Source: Hirudinaria manillensis
Taxonomy: Eukaryota > Annelida > Clitellata > Hirudinida > Hirudinidae
Direction: 5' to 3'
Length of the DNA: 64,000 bases
Assembly (NCBI GenBank): GCA_034509925.1
Contig: CM067531.1
Location: 5,116,001-5,180,000, forward strand
Shown here: one piece after another, positions 42,350 through 55,301 of the stretch
Numbering within the stretch: position 1 is the stretch's first letter
Layout: every line of letters begins with the position of its first letter
The notes under the pieces: generated by a model
Database searches by the model: none
Told to the model about the DNA's origin: nothing
Seen by the model: the letters and a program-made list of their open reading frames with translations, nothing else
Translations under genes and position numbers: made by a program

Positions 42350-45300
42350 ATGGATGGTTGCTATACAAATGAAGGAAGTGTAGGTGATCAAATTGGTTTG
42401 GATGGTTGTTCAGAACGACTTACCGTACTGCAGAGTGAGGTTGCTGATTTTAATGTTTGCATCAGTTTTAAGCTTCCTTGCTTTTGTACAGTTATTTGTC
42501 TTTTATGGAGTCATTTATTCGTTTTGTGAGTTTTTATCATTTTTTTAAATGAAAAATAAATATCGAACAACAGAAACAAAGTGACAGTTCTATGTCATCC
42601 TATAATAATTTCATGAGTCAAGTTGAGCCTTCTACAAGCTCTGAAGGTTAATTTTGAAACACATTTGTGATTATGCAAGATTTTTAAATTAGTCGCTTCT
42701 ACCTTAAATCCACCATCCACTCTAAGAGATGTTATGATCCCACTTAATTTCTTATAATGTCGATTGTCGAGGGTTTTTATTATTTGTTACATTTTGTAAG
42801 TTATGCGACATTCACGTAATTACAGAAAGTGAAGCTGACAAGTTGATTCAAGAGAACAACAAGTTGAGGGAGCAAAATTTAAAGTTGCAAAAAATACTTG
42901 CAATCGCAGGTCAGCACCAACAATTATTGATATATTACTGATCGTTTATTTCTTTTTAGCGAGTGCTCTAATTTTCAGGAGTAAAATTCGATGGCGAGAA
43001 CGAAATATCAGGAACATCTCGACAGTCTACGACTTGCACCCCGGCCAGTTCCACTTTTTCCTCCGACATCCAAGATCTGAACGTCTCGGGAGGCTGCCAG
43101 CACGGAGTCGGAGACGAGGATTACAACTTGAACTCGAACGACAACGTGGAATGTTCTACCGACGCGATCCCCGACTGCAACAAAAGCAAGAGGTCGGACG
43201 ACGACCGTCACGGAGGCTCGGAGGTTTTGCTTTGCGACACGTCCACCAACGTCGAGTTCGCGCCCGTCCGAGAGGAGCACGGCACGGAGAGCGAGCTCTT
43301 CGCCGAGCTCCAGGTGGACACCACCGTGGACGTCGTCGCGAAGTCGAGCAACTTCGAAGATCAGGGCCTGACCATAACCTTGCCTAATCATTCCGAAGAG
43401 GCTGGCATCAAAGTCAACACCCAACTTCCTAGGTCGGGCATGAGTTATTTGAATCCGGACGGGATCGTGGACATCTCTCCTCCTCTGCCGACGACCGATC
43501 GCAATCATTTTTCGGGATCTCGAGCCGTCACTCCGAACGTTTCTGCCGTCGTCTCTGCTTCGACGACTGCCACTTTCACCACTGCCAATCAGACGAGCCA
43601 AACGTCAGGGCTCCTCAATCAGCATTCGAATCTTTCCATGTCTGGAAGTGCACCCATCTTGAACTTGCAAAGGATGGATTCAGGGATGCAGTTGGGGAAC
43701 CATTTGTCTCTTATGGGAGGCTTCAACAATGGAATCCTCATAAATCAACTTGGACAACAGGTTTCATTTTTACAACAGCAGCAACAAACTCCAAACATTT
43801 TAGTGAATTCAAATCAAGGTCTCATGGCTTCTCAAACGAAGATACTTTCTCCGAACACGAACCTACTCTCTCAAAATGCTGGTCTGATTGCTCATCAAGG
43901 AAACCTGCTCATGTCCAATGGAAATGGAATATTTCAGCAGTTTGCGCAACCCGTCAGCAACTTAAATTTAATACCTCAAGCGGCGCCTCTTTTCACTGGT
44001 AACCAAATGAAAGCCGCACCCATGCACGGCCCGATGACTCTAAACGTCGTACCTCAGAACTCGAGCAGAGATTTTCTGATGTTGCCGAACGGTAAACTCG
44101 TACCCATCAGTACCCAGCCTTCCATATTGCCGGTGGCTCCGCCTCATCCAGCTATGCAGAGCATCATAACTGGTTTTCCTAATCAAATTAGATTACAGAC
44201 TCCGCAATTCCTTAGCAATAATCCGATTCAGCGATGTTCCCAATCATTCAGCTTACTGCCTAATCAGATTCCAATTTTGGCACCTTCTGACCAAACTAGA
44301 CTTGCAGGACAGAATCAGATATCTGTCAATGGACTTCCAGTCCTAGCTCCAGGACAACTTCCCCACACCCTCCAAATTTTCAACCAATTGCCTCATGTTA
44401 GTCCACAGCAAAACATAAGCAGCTCTTCCATAAATACACCCCATGCTGTCTTACCATCACAAAATTTTGTCTTACCTGGTATTCAGCCATGCATGACTGC
44501 TTACCTCACACCTGAAGGCACTATAGTTCTCTCTGTACATCAGCAGAACTCCAAGAAAATTTCAGATGACTCTCAAAAATCTTCACAATCTATTAACAAC
44601 AATTTTTTGCAAGAAAAGAAAGTTCAGAGAAGAATCATGCCTAAACCTTCTAATAATGACTCGATTTTAAATACAGGCTTAAGCTCTGTAACATCCTCCA
44701 ATTCTAATCTACCTTGTCACATTACAGTAACATCATCTACTGGTGATAATCTAGACATTACAGAAAAGAACCACAATTCTGGCACTGGTGGCCATCAGTC
44801 GATGTATCAGTCGGGCGATTTCATTAGAAAGAATCACCAAACCTTCGACAATTCTGAGTCCTTCGTTCACGTCCAAGATGATGTTTCGTCGAAAAAGAAA
44901 GGCAGCGGGAGGAAAAGAGAATCGGGCGGCACCGAAAAGAAGAAGCGTCCGAAACCGGTCGTGCAAAAAATTGAAAATGCCTGCGGCGACGGTGCGACGA
45001 ATGCCCCGGCATCCAATAACGAGAAGTCGGACTCGACGGATCTTCGAGATCTTCGAGATATATCTTGTTGCATGCTTAACGAATCTCTTAGCGATCAATT
45101 CTCACAAAACTTGAATGACGATGATCAAGGAGATATAAATCAATTTTCTGATCTCATTGTTATGGACAATGAAGTGACCTCAAATCCTAAGACAACATTA
45201 GAAGAAAATTTGGTTGCAAATAATTGGTTGGTAGAACTTTGTTTGTATTAAATAAATATAATCACAGCATGTCTTACTAAAATCTTTAGAAATTTATTAT

Positions 45301-48300
45301 TTAGCTTGTCAAATATTTTAAAGCTAGAAACCTATTTTAATTGACCTACATTAGCTTCCTATGAAACGTCTGATTTTTTTTCTTTTAGCCAAAATAAAGA
45401 TTCTGATAACAATCCCTTTATCTGCGAATCGTTGGCCGAATCCACGTCGACATTCAGCGTTTCATCTACTACGGTTTCGTGTTCTGAAAACATGGTATTT
45501 CCTACTAATTCAGATTCATATATTAATCAAGAAAAAAAGACAAAAAAGAAGAGGAAGAAACTTAATCATTCGGGTCTGCTGATGATCGAACCGATGGCGG
45601 AATTTAACGATCGGAAAAACGTCGACGACGACGCGAAGCCCGGAGACGAGAAAGAAGATGCCGACAAATCTTTCGGTAACTGCTCGAAGACCGCTTCCTT
45701 TGCTGAAGTCGAACGTCCCGGAAGCACGAGTTTTTCAGAAAAGACGTCGGACGACGTAAAGGCATCCGGTGGGTTGAAACACTCGGATTCGAGTTCTGAT
45801 GTGGCCTGCCCTCGGGTCGTTCACGAAACTTCTTTGTTCTATCCCGTGCCGGACAGGGTAGAGGAAGGAACGCAGACGATAAAATTAGAGAAACGTAGGA
45901 AGAATAAATTAAACAAAAAAATTAAAAATAGGATGCCTGAAAAAGAGGAAGTAAAGAATAAATCTGAGATAAATTCTGAAAATGCAAATGTAAACATTCC
46001 TGATAGACTTAGTTTTCTTGAGGATCAGTTGATGGATGTCGTGGACAAAGTTGAAAGTATGGTCGCCCAGAGTACGGCAACGCCAGTAGATATTCGAGAG
46101 AATAAAATCACGGATAAAATTCACGATATGAAGCTAGAAATGAAGGATTCTCTTTTATATTGTAATGGAGATGGTGAGTGTAAAGATGGAGAGCAAGGTG
46201 AAGGCAGTGGTAAAAGAAAAGTTTATGAAATTTCAAGTGATTCCAAACCATCTAAGAGAGTTAAGTTGCTGTCTAAGGGGGATGAAGACATGTGGGGAAG
46301 TAAGCTTTCTTCTGGCACTTCCAAGGTTGGAAATATATCTCCTGATGTTTGTGACAAATCTCTAGAAGCTGAAACGAGTGGTGTTTACAATGTACCAATT
46401 AGTGGATGTCATGATTCTGCATCATTTTTAAAGTCTTCTGAGGGAAATTTTTCATCGCCATCAAAAAAGTCGAACAAAGCCAAAGATGCACTTAAGACCC
46501 ACAAATCCATCTTCGATTCGAGAATCCTCAAAACCGCGAATGTGGAACTTAATTCCGACGGCAACGTTCCGGCAAGCACCATCGAAAGTGTCACCCCGTA
46601 TCAGTACAATCCAGTCTATCAAACCTCACTTAAAGATCATGGTTCTGGAACTGATTCTTGCAAATCAGCCAGGCACATTTCCATAGCTTCTCTGGCTTGG
46701 TCCTCTGGGATTGCCAAGACATCTATATCAAGATCTAGTAAGTATGTTAATAATAAAAGTACAGTTAATGAAATTCAACCCTCTGTAGAATCTGCTTCAA
46801 GATCTGAACCTGACCACGATTTTACCAAGGCAGTTGATTCAATTGTTGAAGAAGTCGACCATAAATCTAACAATAGAGACCAAAGTGTTCAAATTTCTGA
46901 GAAGCCCATTGGACCCGATGAATCTAAAACTTTTAGAGAAGAACTCATTCGAAACGATGAAAACAGTGGTATTAAGGATATGGAAGGTTATGTTAACGAC
47001 AAAATATCAAATGATAAAGAAGACTCAAAATTGTCCAGGGATAATGGCTCGGGACCGTGGATTCAAGTAACGAGCTCGTGCATATTTCAAATGACTGCAA
47101 ATAATTTGCCATCTAATCTACTGTCAAAGTGTCACCATGTTAATTCGGATGCAACGAAATATGACATCATTTCCAAGGATAATTTGAATGCACATAACAC
47201 TCTCTTAGTGACAGGAGATCCTACTTCCGGTGGTAGAAATAAAAACGAACAGATTGTCATTCACGAGAATATGCCTAAGAATTTAGACTTAGTATCTTAT
47301 GAAGAAAACAATTCAGCCAATAAATTTATCACCTACGTTGCAAAGGAAGCAAACAATTCTAGATGCTTCAAATCAGAAGTTACTATTACAGCCGAAGATT
47401 CAGAAAAGAAAACTCATAATTCGTTCGGAAATAATCTTCAAACTGTTTTGAAGCATAGTGTTGGGAATTCCTCAGTAGCCTTTCAAAATCCTCGACAGAA
47501 GGGCCAAATAAAAATAGAACAGCAAGTTCAGAAAAACTCGAGACACCTTCAAGATGGTAGTGCATCTAATTATTATAATGTCGACGAATCCGGAAAAAAA
47601 TTTGGTTATCCTAATATATTTGCCCCTCCTTTGTTTACAGATCCATATAGTCCTAGTTGTGCACAATTTTCTACATTTCCTGTTAGTGCAGGTCCTTCTT
47701 TTGAACCCAGTTTTATGCTTCCTCCATGTCTCCCGTTCGATGCTCCCGTGGCAAGTGCTTCTTTCAATTATTATGGAGATTCATCACGATACTCTCATTT
47801 TGGTCATTCTACATTGACTACCAAGCCACACTCATTTTCATCTATTGCCCCAGAATATCCATCTTGTAGCCTAGAACCAAAAAAAGCACCAAATTCTAAT
47901 TTCTCAAATCGTTCAGGTAAAGACGAGACCCTAAAAAACAAAACAAATGCTTCCAGAAAGGATCTCTTTGTGTCATCTGAGTTGCCTATTGATCAATTCA
48001 TAATTCCTTGTGGAAGTTCTAATGATAAAGTTACTATGTCTGGTGGTGCAGACATTTCGCATTATGGAGTTGCACTCATGAATCCAATAACTAGCAAAGC
48101 TTATACATCAAAACAGGATGCCCAGACAAACAATAGGAATAAGTCTTCAAACACATTCCTACATGCCAGGAATTCTTCTAACAATTTGATGAGTCCACCT
48201 CTCCATCATCATCCTCTCCTATTTGACCAAAAAAATCCAGCATTTAGCACTGGATTTGACATTAATTCATCTAATTTGAACACATTGGTTAATGGTTGTG

Positions 48301-49208
48301 GTATAATGGATCAGTCTTTTTCTTCTAATAACTCTGCTTCTGTAGCAACAACCTATGACAGAGAATGTGTCAATGTCCAAAACAACAAAAATACAATTTC
48401 AGATGAGAAAAAAGTTCAGGTGAACAATGGTAAAACTCTTCCTAGCAAGATATATGACAATAGTAACATCACTGCAAAGACTATTTCACTTCCGTCTATG
48501 AGCATTCCTCTGCCAATAACATCCTCGACCACTCAAACGAAGTCAACGTCAAAATCCTCAAGGAGTTCCAAAAAATCGACATCTGGTACCACGAAAACCA
48601 ATTCTGACAACAATTCTTGCATGTTCAGTCAGACCCAGATCACTCAGAAATCACTTGCCAACAATGAGGTTACATCATACTTTTCCAACAACTTCAGCAC
48701 TAGTTTGACTTGTCGTTCTGCTCCATCAAGTATTGATGCATCAAAGTTCCAGGGTCATTATGTTCCTGGGTCGCTATCTGTCAATGGTAATTCAAACAAC
48801 CTAGGACTAAGGTCGTCTGCAAATATTGGAATGGATTACATGTCCACTCAGATATTGGGTTCCTCTGGTTCAATTCATTCTCACCATCCCCATCCTCACT
48901 TTGGTTTTAACCATTTCTTTCCGGAGATGGACATTCCAAACGGTTATTTGAAGTTTGGAAACCCCAGTGATATAGAGACTATGCCATTGCACCATCAACA
49001 CAAAAATCTCCATCAGCCATCTGTTGCCAATCAGTCTTCTCACTCAGTATTGTCCGACATCAATCCATTCTTCCATCCACCTCAATACTCATTTGACGGG
49101 TCGTCGTCTTACTTCAATCAGTCTGCTTGCTCTACTGGTCCCTTTACCATGAGTTCTTTCAACATCAGGATGCCTAGGGTATATCACCAGAACAGCAACT
49201 CATTCTAG
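42350..49208 (+). CDS. USF3-like large transcription-factor-type protein (5' end missing)
   Basis: Five exons: 42350-42439, 42574-42646, 42826-42909, 42979-45244, 45389-49208, all in frame, giving about 2,110 aa. The phase-2 junction at 45244/45389 (TT/GTATTA then TTTTAG/C) joins two otherwise separate long frames. Exon 3 encodes an amphipathic leucine-zipper-like helix (SEADKLIQENNKLREQ, NLKLQKILAIAG). The rest is low-complexity and Asn/Ser/Gln-rich, with basic patches (residues encoded near 44,880-44,960 and 45,520-45,550) that look like nuclear signals, and a Tyr/Phe/Pro-rich tail with FGFNHFFPEMDIP. Vertebrate USF3 (about 2,245 aa) has the same plan: a zipper near the N-terminus, one giant exon and an aromatic C-terminal region. 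The match is on architecture, not strong identity. The bHLH domain was not found; 42,350 follows an acceptor, so upstream exons are expected. The first donor (GAG/GTTGCT) is weak. Confidence 0.55.
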
Positions 49209-49988
49209 CCAAGCCATCCACATCATCACAGGCAGCTTTTGTTTTTTAGTGAATGAGCTCATATGTAACCAAATCATTTCTAAGCCCTGCACCACCAGAC
49301 AAGTTGACAGTTCAGTGCATGCATTAGTTGAGAACGTGTGACTCATTGTCTAGTCAGGTGTGTTGCAGCATTTCTACATTCCAATTGTTGTTTACAGTTT
49401 TCTAAATTTGTAGCATTCTGTGGCATTGTAAAGCTTTCGACCCTTTTTGTTTCAACTTGCATTGCGCTGAACCTACCATGTACAGTGACCATTAGAATGG
49501 CATTTGATTGCAATTAACTTTTGTTTACTGTATTAGGAGTTAACTTTATTGTTTTATTGTGCGGATGTGAGTCTTGCATCGAGGCTTCCTAGCTGACTTT
49601 TCAATTGTACATGCAACGACATGTTTGGAAGCTTGTAAATACTGGAACCATGCAACTGACCAAACCTGCATACTGATACCGTTTGTCTCGTTAATTTCTC
49701 TAGTTTGTTGTCTATTCTCTAGACAAGCAGATTTTGTCACAGTAAGCAGTTATTTAATTTACCAGTTTGAACTTAAAAGAGCTTGGCATACTACATAATA
49801 TGTAGTTGCTTTCCAAAGACCAAATTCTAAATTTTAAAATTATTGTTTACTTATTTCAACTATCTGAACATTCTATACCAATACCAAAGGTCGTAAAACT
49901 TTTCTGTCAGTGTGAAAAGTGGTAATGAATTATCACATCAACTTGACAGCAAATGCAATCTTCTCCTGTCCATTTCCCATAGATTTGA
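49209..49988. other. Convergent 3' UTR region, USF3-like and ABHD16A
   Basis: 780 bp between two stop codons on opposite strands. Mostly 3' UTR of both genes. No coding signal; short ORFs at 49,546-49,798 are shadows in both strands. Overlapping transcripts are plausible but not shown. Confidence 0.5.
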
Positions 49989-52900
49989 CTATAACGTTTT
50001 TGGTTCTCGAAAGTAAGAGGCTGGAAGTGGGGTGCAATGTGTGGAATCAAAGTCTGTCATGTACTTCCTGGCCTGCAAATAAATGATTTTAAATGCATTG
50101 CCTAGATGTATATACAGTGGCAGATCTAGAAGTGGTGGAGAGAGCATGTACGACTTATGAATCAGCTGGCAATCAATTTTTTGCAGGGGATAAGAAGGGA
50201 TATTGGAATCAAATTTTGGATTTTGTGATTAGATTACCAGTCTCCTAGCATATACAAATAAAATACTCACTAAATATATTATCAGCTTTTCTTTTGTTTG
50301 GTTATTTAAATCACTTCCTGCCAAGTTAAAATTGCCAATCAGAAAAGTTATTCATAACATGACATAACAAACTGAGAATGACTATTGTAACCTAAGGTTG
50401 ATGGAAAGTTTGTGTCATGAGGTAGCATTATTTCCTGGCATTCTTCTTCTGTTGTTCTCAAACCTTCCCAGATAGTATCTGACAATGTTTAATAGAGTCT
50501 ATTGAGTAATTTGGATTCATTGGATGATGCCCTTTCATCTCACTTTGTTCATTTTTGTCACACATCAACCAGTCCTGAAGTATAGTTGAAGGAGGTTCAA
50601 AAAGATTTGGGTATCTGCAATAACAATGAACAGCAAGTCATTGCAACAACTTTAGTGTCTATGGGTGATCTGGTTAATCCTCAACTTGAAACTTTAGTAA
50701 TTAGTGGAGCCATCTATAATTTCAATTGAAAAAAACTTGAAATCATTACAAGTATTTTAGAAGCATCATGGCTTTCCTACCAATGCCGTAGTTTCTAAAA
50801 TCACGTACCGGTGGTGCATTAGAATTTCTAGCAAGTTGTTCCCTCGATTAGAAGCAAGTGACCCTGATTCCCTGGTTAACAAATAATTATTTGATGCAAA
50901 TCAAGTTAAACAAGTCATAGTCCACCATATATCAAAATCATCTTACGAGGTTGTTATCATTTCATCCTTCGTCCTCCTGATCAAATGTATTTTTCCTGAG
51001 TATCTGAATTTGAAAAGTAATGAAAATGGAAACTAAAATGATTGGCCATCTTTCAACAACATTGACAAACTAAGTTTGTTTACTTGCAAAGAAGTTCAGC
51101 ATTGTTGAGGTTGAGATGTTGAGGCATAGCCAACTTGATGAGGTTTTCTATTAATTGAAAATAATTAAAATGCGGACAAAATAGTCATGTACGTGGAAAT
51201 ATGTGTGACTCTTACTCCAACTCTGGGGCATACGAGCCACTGCTAGTGGCAGTATGTTATCAAAGGTAGCATCAAGAATCTGAAATTGCACTAATATTGA
51301 ACTTTCTCATTGATAACTGGTGAACAATTCAAACTTGCACATATAATTACCAATTGCATAATGTTGTGATATTTGGTTGTGTACGAGTAGCTATAGACAT
51401 AGTAAGCAAAGACAATATTTCATTAAATTAATCAAATCTCACCACACATCTAACGTCCGGATACATCATTGCAGCCCAGGAGGCCGTATAACCACCTATA
51501 GACCAGGCAAACAGCACTATGTTTGATGGTTCAAAGGAAAGATAATTTATGGAATATTGAATGACAGCATCCATGGCACATTGCTCCTGTTCAGGAAGTG
51601 GACAACCCTAGAAGGTTATAAATACCTCTTCAAACATCGATCATGCCTTCCTAAATTCGCAACCTACAGTGCTCCCAGAAAATCCAGGATGATTCCAAGC
51701 CAACACCGAGTATCCAGCCTCCAATGGAGTTACACTGCATCCTATTTCATAGAAGCCAGCATTCCCCTCAGAACATATAACCTGAAACAAATTTGTGTCC
51801 ACATTCAGCGGTTATTGAACCATTTCATCTGGGTATTGATCCAATCGCCATACAAGGATTCTCCCTTTCTCGTAATCAGAATTCCTCCTATCCACAAACA
51901 TGGTATCGATAGCATTGCCATCAGATGACACAATCTTTGCTCTCATTCCTCTATGCTGAAATAGGAGTCAATGTCATGTATAACTGCTAGAAATATTGAT
52001 ATTTAAAGTTTCCTATGAATCTGTGATGCATTTGCATTAGTAACAATAAAGTAATAATTATAACTGATAAAAAGCAACAACATAATTGTACAGAGTCTTC
52101 TTATCTTATTTATCCATTCTGGGCAATATCTACTCAGAAAATCAATTAAAAAATGCTTAATGTTTCACCAAACCTCTTCAATTAACTTCTCTCTTCCATC
52201 TATTAATGCCTGACCTTAAAAATAAATATTTTAATGTGAAACAAAAGACAGGAGTAATGGAAGTGTACAAGTGTTCTCACTTATCAAGCTTTGAAACATG
52301 GACACACAACCGGGATACAGAAGTCTAATGCCGAAAGTCCGCACGCAGACGTAGCTACAAGGCAAAAACATAGATGAAGATGGAAGTATTTGGAATACTG
52401 CTATTATTGACAATAATAACCTCAATACGTAGAGGGGAAATGAAACTTTCTGAGTAGAAGTTTCCCAATTTTTGACCCTGCTTTATTGAGCGTATCATGA
52501 AATAACTGATTTTCAAATATTGTGAAAAGAGTGCCAAGTCATTTAAATGGTTTTTTAATTTAATTTAATATAGCATTTGATTATTAGCAAACCTCTAATG
52601 TCATCAGTTATTAGTAGAATAAATAAAAATAATAGTAAAAATTAAGTGGACATCTGGAGCTGTAATGAACAACATACCTGAACTGTTGACTGTAATATTC
52701 AACAGGCCATGCAGAAAAGCAGTAATCATACCTCGACAACTTTGACTTTGAAAATAATAAAAAATACATTACGAGTTAACAAAAGTAAAGGAATCGTGAA
52801 ATTTCAATTTTCCATATCATCACACGAACTGAGTCAAATCATTTGGGGTCAAACCAAAAAGTAGTGCAACTATAGGAATGCTGTTTAATTTTTATATTAT

Positions 52901-54561
52901 CATGATTACATTTAATCACAACTGCAGGAAAAACAAAGGCATGAAATAAAATATAGCAAGTTTTAAGTATTAATTTAAGTTTGTATTTGTAGGAATGAGT
53001 TGAAAATTGTATGTACTTCAACTGAGAACATACAACATCAGCCTCCTTTGTTTTTAAAACAAATTTTTATTGATCCTAAGGTCAAATCAGTTTTAGGAGC
53101 AAATCCCTCCAGTGACAATGATTAAGTTCAATGCATAACTTTCATGAACTCAATTTCAATAGTCAAAGCTTAATATATCTTTGTAAAGTTCAATATTAAA
53201 AATAATATCATGGTATATCACACCATTTTACAACTCATTGTAATTTCAGTTAACAACGCACCTTAACAACTTCAAACCCTGAAAAACCAGTCTCAGAGCT
53301 TTTATCGCGTAATTTTAAAAAAGCCTCGTGAAGTTCCTTAATTATCACAAGTTATTTGTAATCTGGGATTTTTATTTTCATGTCGAGTCATTTTATTCAA
53401 ATAGATATCAATTATTCATTTCTTGCAGAGTTCATATTTTTCAGAATATGTTCACCATAAAGCTCTCAGAAACCACTAATGTTAATGATTTGCGATTGGG
53501 TTAAATTAATGAGCTATATGACAAGATATAGAGGAAGTACCTTGTTTTCATCAGTCTTATTATCCTCATAGGCTATTAATGCTCGGATAAATTCACAATA
53601 TTCCCCGTTTGTCAGTCTTCCAAAAGCTTGGGTGAAAATATTTCTCTTAATAGAACAACAGAACTTCTTGAATGTTCTTATAAATTCATGTTATGCTCTT
53701 ACCTCTCACAAAATAAGCTGCTATTATAAGTATGCAATAACTAGAACCATATGAGAACAATGAATGCAATCCTTCATGTGAAAAGGCTCCTGTTTGCAAA
53801 ACAATACTAATTAAATAACAAATAACAATTGTGTGAAATAAATATTCAACCTCTTCTATAAGAAATGAATAAAATTACAGGTGATGCCCAAGTGCAAAGA
53901 GTCCAACACACTCTAACCTGAAAACAATCAAATGAGAAGTGAACTGATGTTAAAAACAAAAATTAAACACAATAGTACGACTCACCCATTTCAAAACGGT
54001 GTTAGCAAATCTCTCTGCAACATTTCCCTCATAAATGTGGCTCTTAGCAAAATAATCAAAATTTTACATAAAGTCAAGCAACAAATGAAGACAACTAAAT
54101 TGACAATAAGCTTAGCACAACATTCTAATAGCTAGTCAACACCCCAAAGTTTAAAAACAAAATCAAGTTAGACGCATCCCATAAGCTTAAAGTTGCAAAG
54201 CTTATTAATAATTGACATTAAGATCAAGATGCATCAAGTGCAATGATCCACAATGTCACCGCAATGCAGAAGAGCCACTAGCGCCGTTTTCTAGCAAAAT
54301 GTCGAGACTTTTTTCTTAAATAAGTAAGCAACACAACCCCTTCCACGAATAACAGTAATTATTAAAGCCATAGTTTCAAGCGCATCTCCACACAATGAAC
54401 TATTTATCTCAGTCCCAAATTTACTTTTGTAAACTTCTTGTAAGTGTGGAGAGGCACAGAACGCCAGCAGGAAGAATAGGAAAACAAACCGGAATTTCGT
54501 CTTTCTGGTAAATTTTGAAAAGCTGAGGCCCAGAGGCCAGTTTCCAAATCCAACGCAGCAT
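49989..54561 (-). CDS. ABHD16A: ABHD16A, alpha/beta-hydrolase (phosphatidylserine lipase family)
   Basis: Twenty-one exons: 54561-54425, 54040-53986, 53917-53851, 53789-53703, 53626-53541, 53336-53262, 52739-52678, 52477-52421, 52354-52281, 52214-52174, 51955-51854, 51781-51668, 51607-51443, 51279-51216, 51147-51084, 51003-50947, 50871-50809, 50614-50544, 50478-50392, 50317-50271, 50072-49989. They total 1,659 nt, or 552 aa (human 558). Phases close throughout. Motifs: GPQLFKIYQ N-terminus, hydrophobic segments near residues 60-110, CSEGNAGFYEIG, WNHPGFSGST, nucleophile elbow LFAWSIGGY (WSIGG, the family's variant of GxSxG), FDNILPLA with the acid Asp, IRRTKDEMITTS, NRGNNLL, and the C-terminal DSTHCTPLP. 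Membrane-associated serine hydrolase that makes lyso-phosphatidylserine. Exon 53336-53262 (25 residues) has no clear vertebrate counterpart. Exon 52477-52421 is the least certain; it was chosen by phase and position. Confidence 0.95.
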
Positions 54562-55301
54562 CCCACTGATCTCAGGTAGCTTTGTGTTCGTCGCTGGAAG
54601 AAGGGCAACAAATATCTGCAAAAAAATCATTCGATTTATTTTATTTGTAAAATAAAATCGCATCCATTTATATGCGTAAGAAACCACATCTGAAACTTTT
54701 AAACATTACAAAATATTATTAGAGTATTAAACTTTATAGTTACACTGATTTCTTTTGGTCAATTTTATTTCTCTAAAATAAATATCTCGTAGTGTATTTA
54801 TTCTGATGCTTAAGGTATGTAACAACGGAAGTAGCTTTACACTTTAGTTTTGTTTTATTAGTCGTAATTTAAAAAAAATAGCGATAAACGTTCTCTCCGG
54901 GACAAAAGTGAGTTGGGATATTTCTAATATCTTAAAAGACCGGTAAGACCCTCATAAAAGAGCAATAGCTTTTGAATATAAGTAGGTATTGGTCCTAATT
55001 GACTCGCTGTTTGTTCTCTTTATAGAACTTTGGCAAATTAAACTCTTTGCGTTATCTAACGTAAATGTAAAAGCATTTAAGCCCCTTCTACCAAAACCTG
55101 GATCTTATTTCAGTTGATTTGAATGCCCATTTGTTTTGTTGTGCCACTTGACGAAGCTTCAATGTATTAATTTGAGTCCCTGGCTGTTAGTTGTGGATTG
55201 TTATGCATTGACTGCTCTTAAATTAACCGTTTGATGTTGCCTATTGATAGATTAATTATTTATTTCCAATCTTTGTTGTAGGTTTTGTAGTCATTTCAAA
55301 A
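54562..55301. other. Divergent promoter region, ABHD16A and ELAV-like
   Basis: 740 bp separating two start codons on opposite strands, with acceptor-like sites TTGTTGTAG just before the ELAV start. Holds both 5' UTRs and core promoters, but no box could be named with confidence. Confidence 0.5.

Noticed and set aside
43008..43601. 197-codon antisense ORF over the USF3-like exon
   Set aside because: Lies wholly in a GC-rich coding patch; Arg/Asp/Val-rich translation is the expected mirror of the sense codons, with no splice or start context.
51557..51928. 123-codon plus-strand ORF
   Set aside because: Antisense shadow of ABHD16A exons at 51,955-51,443.
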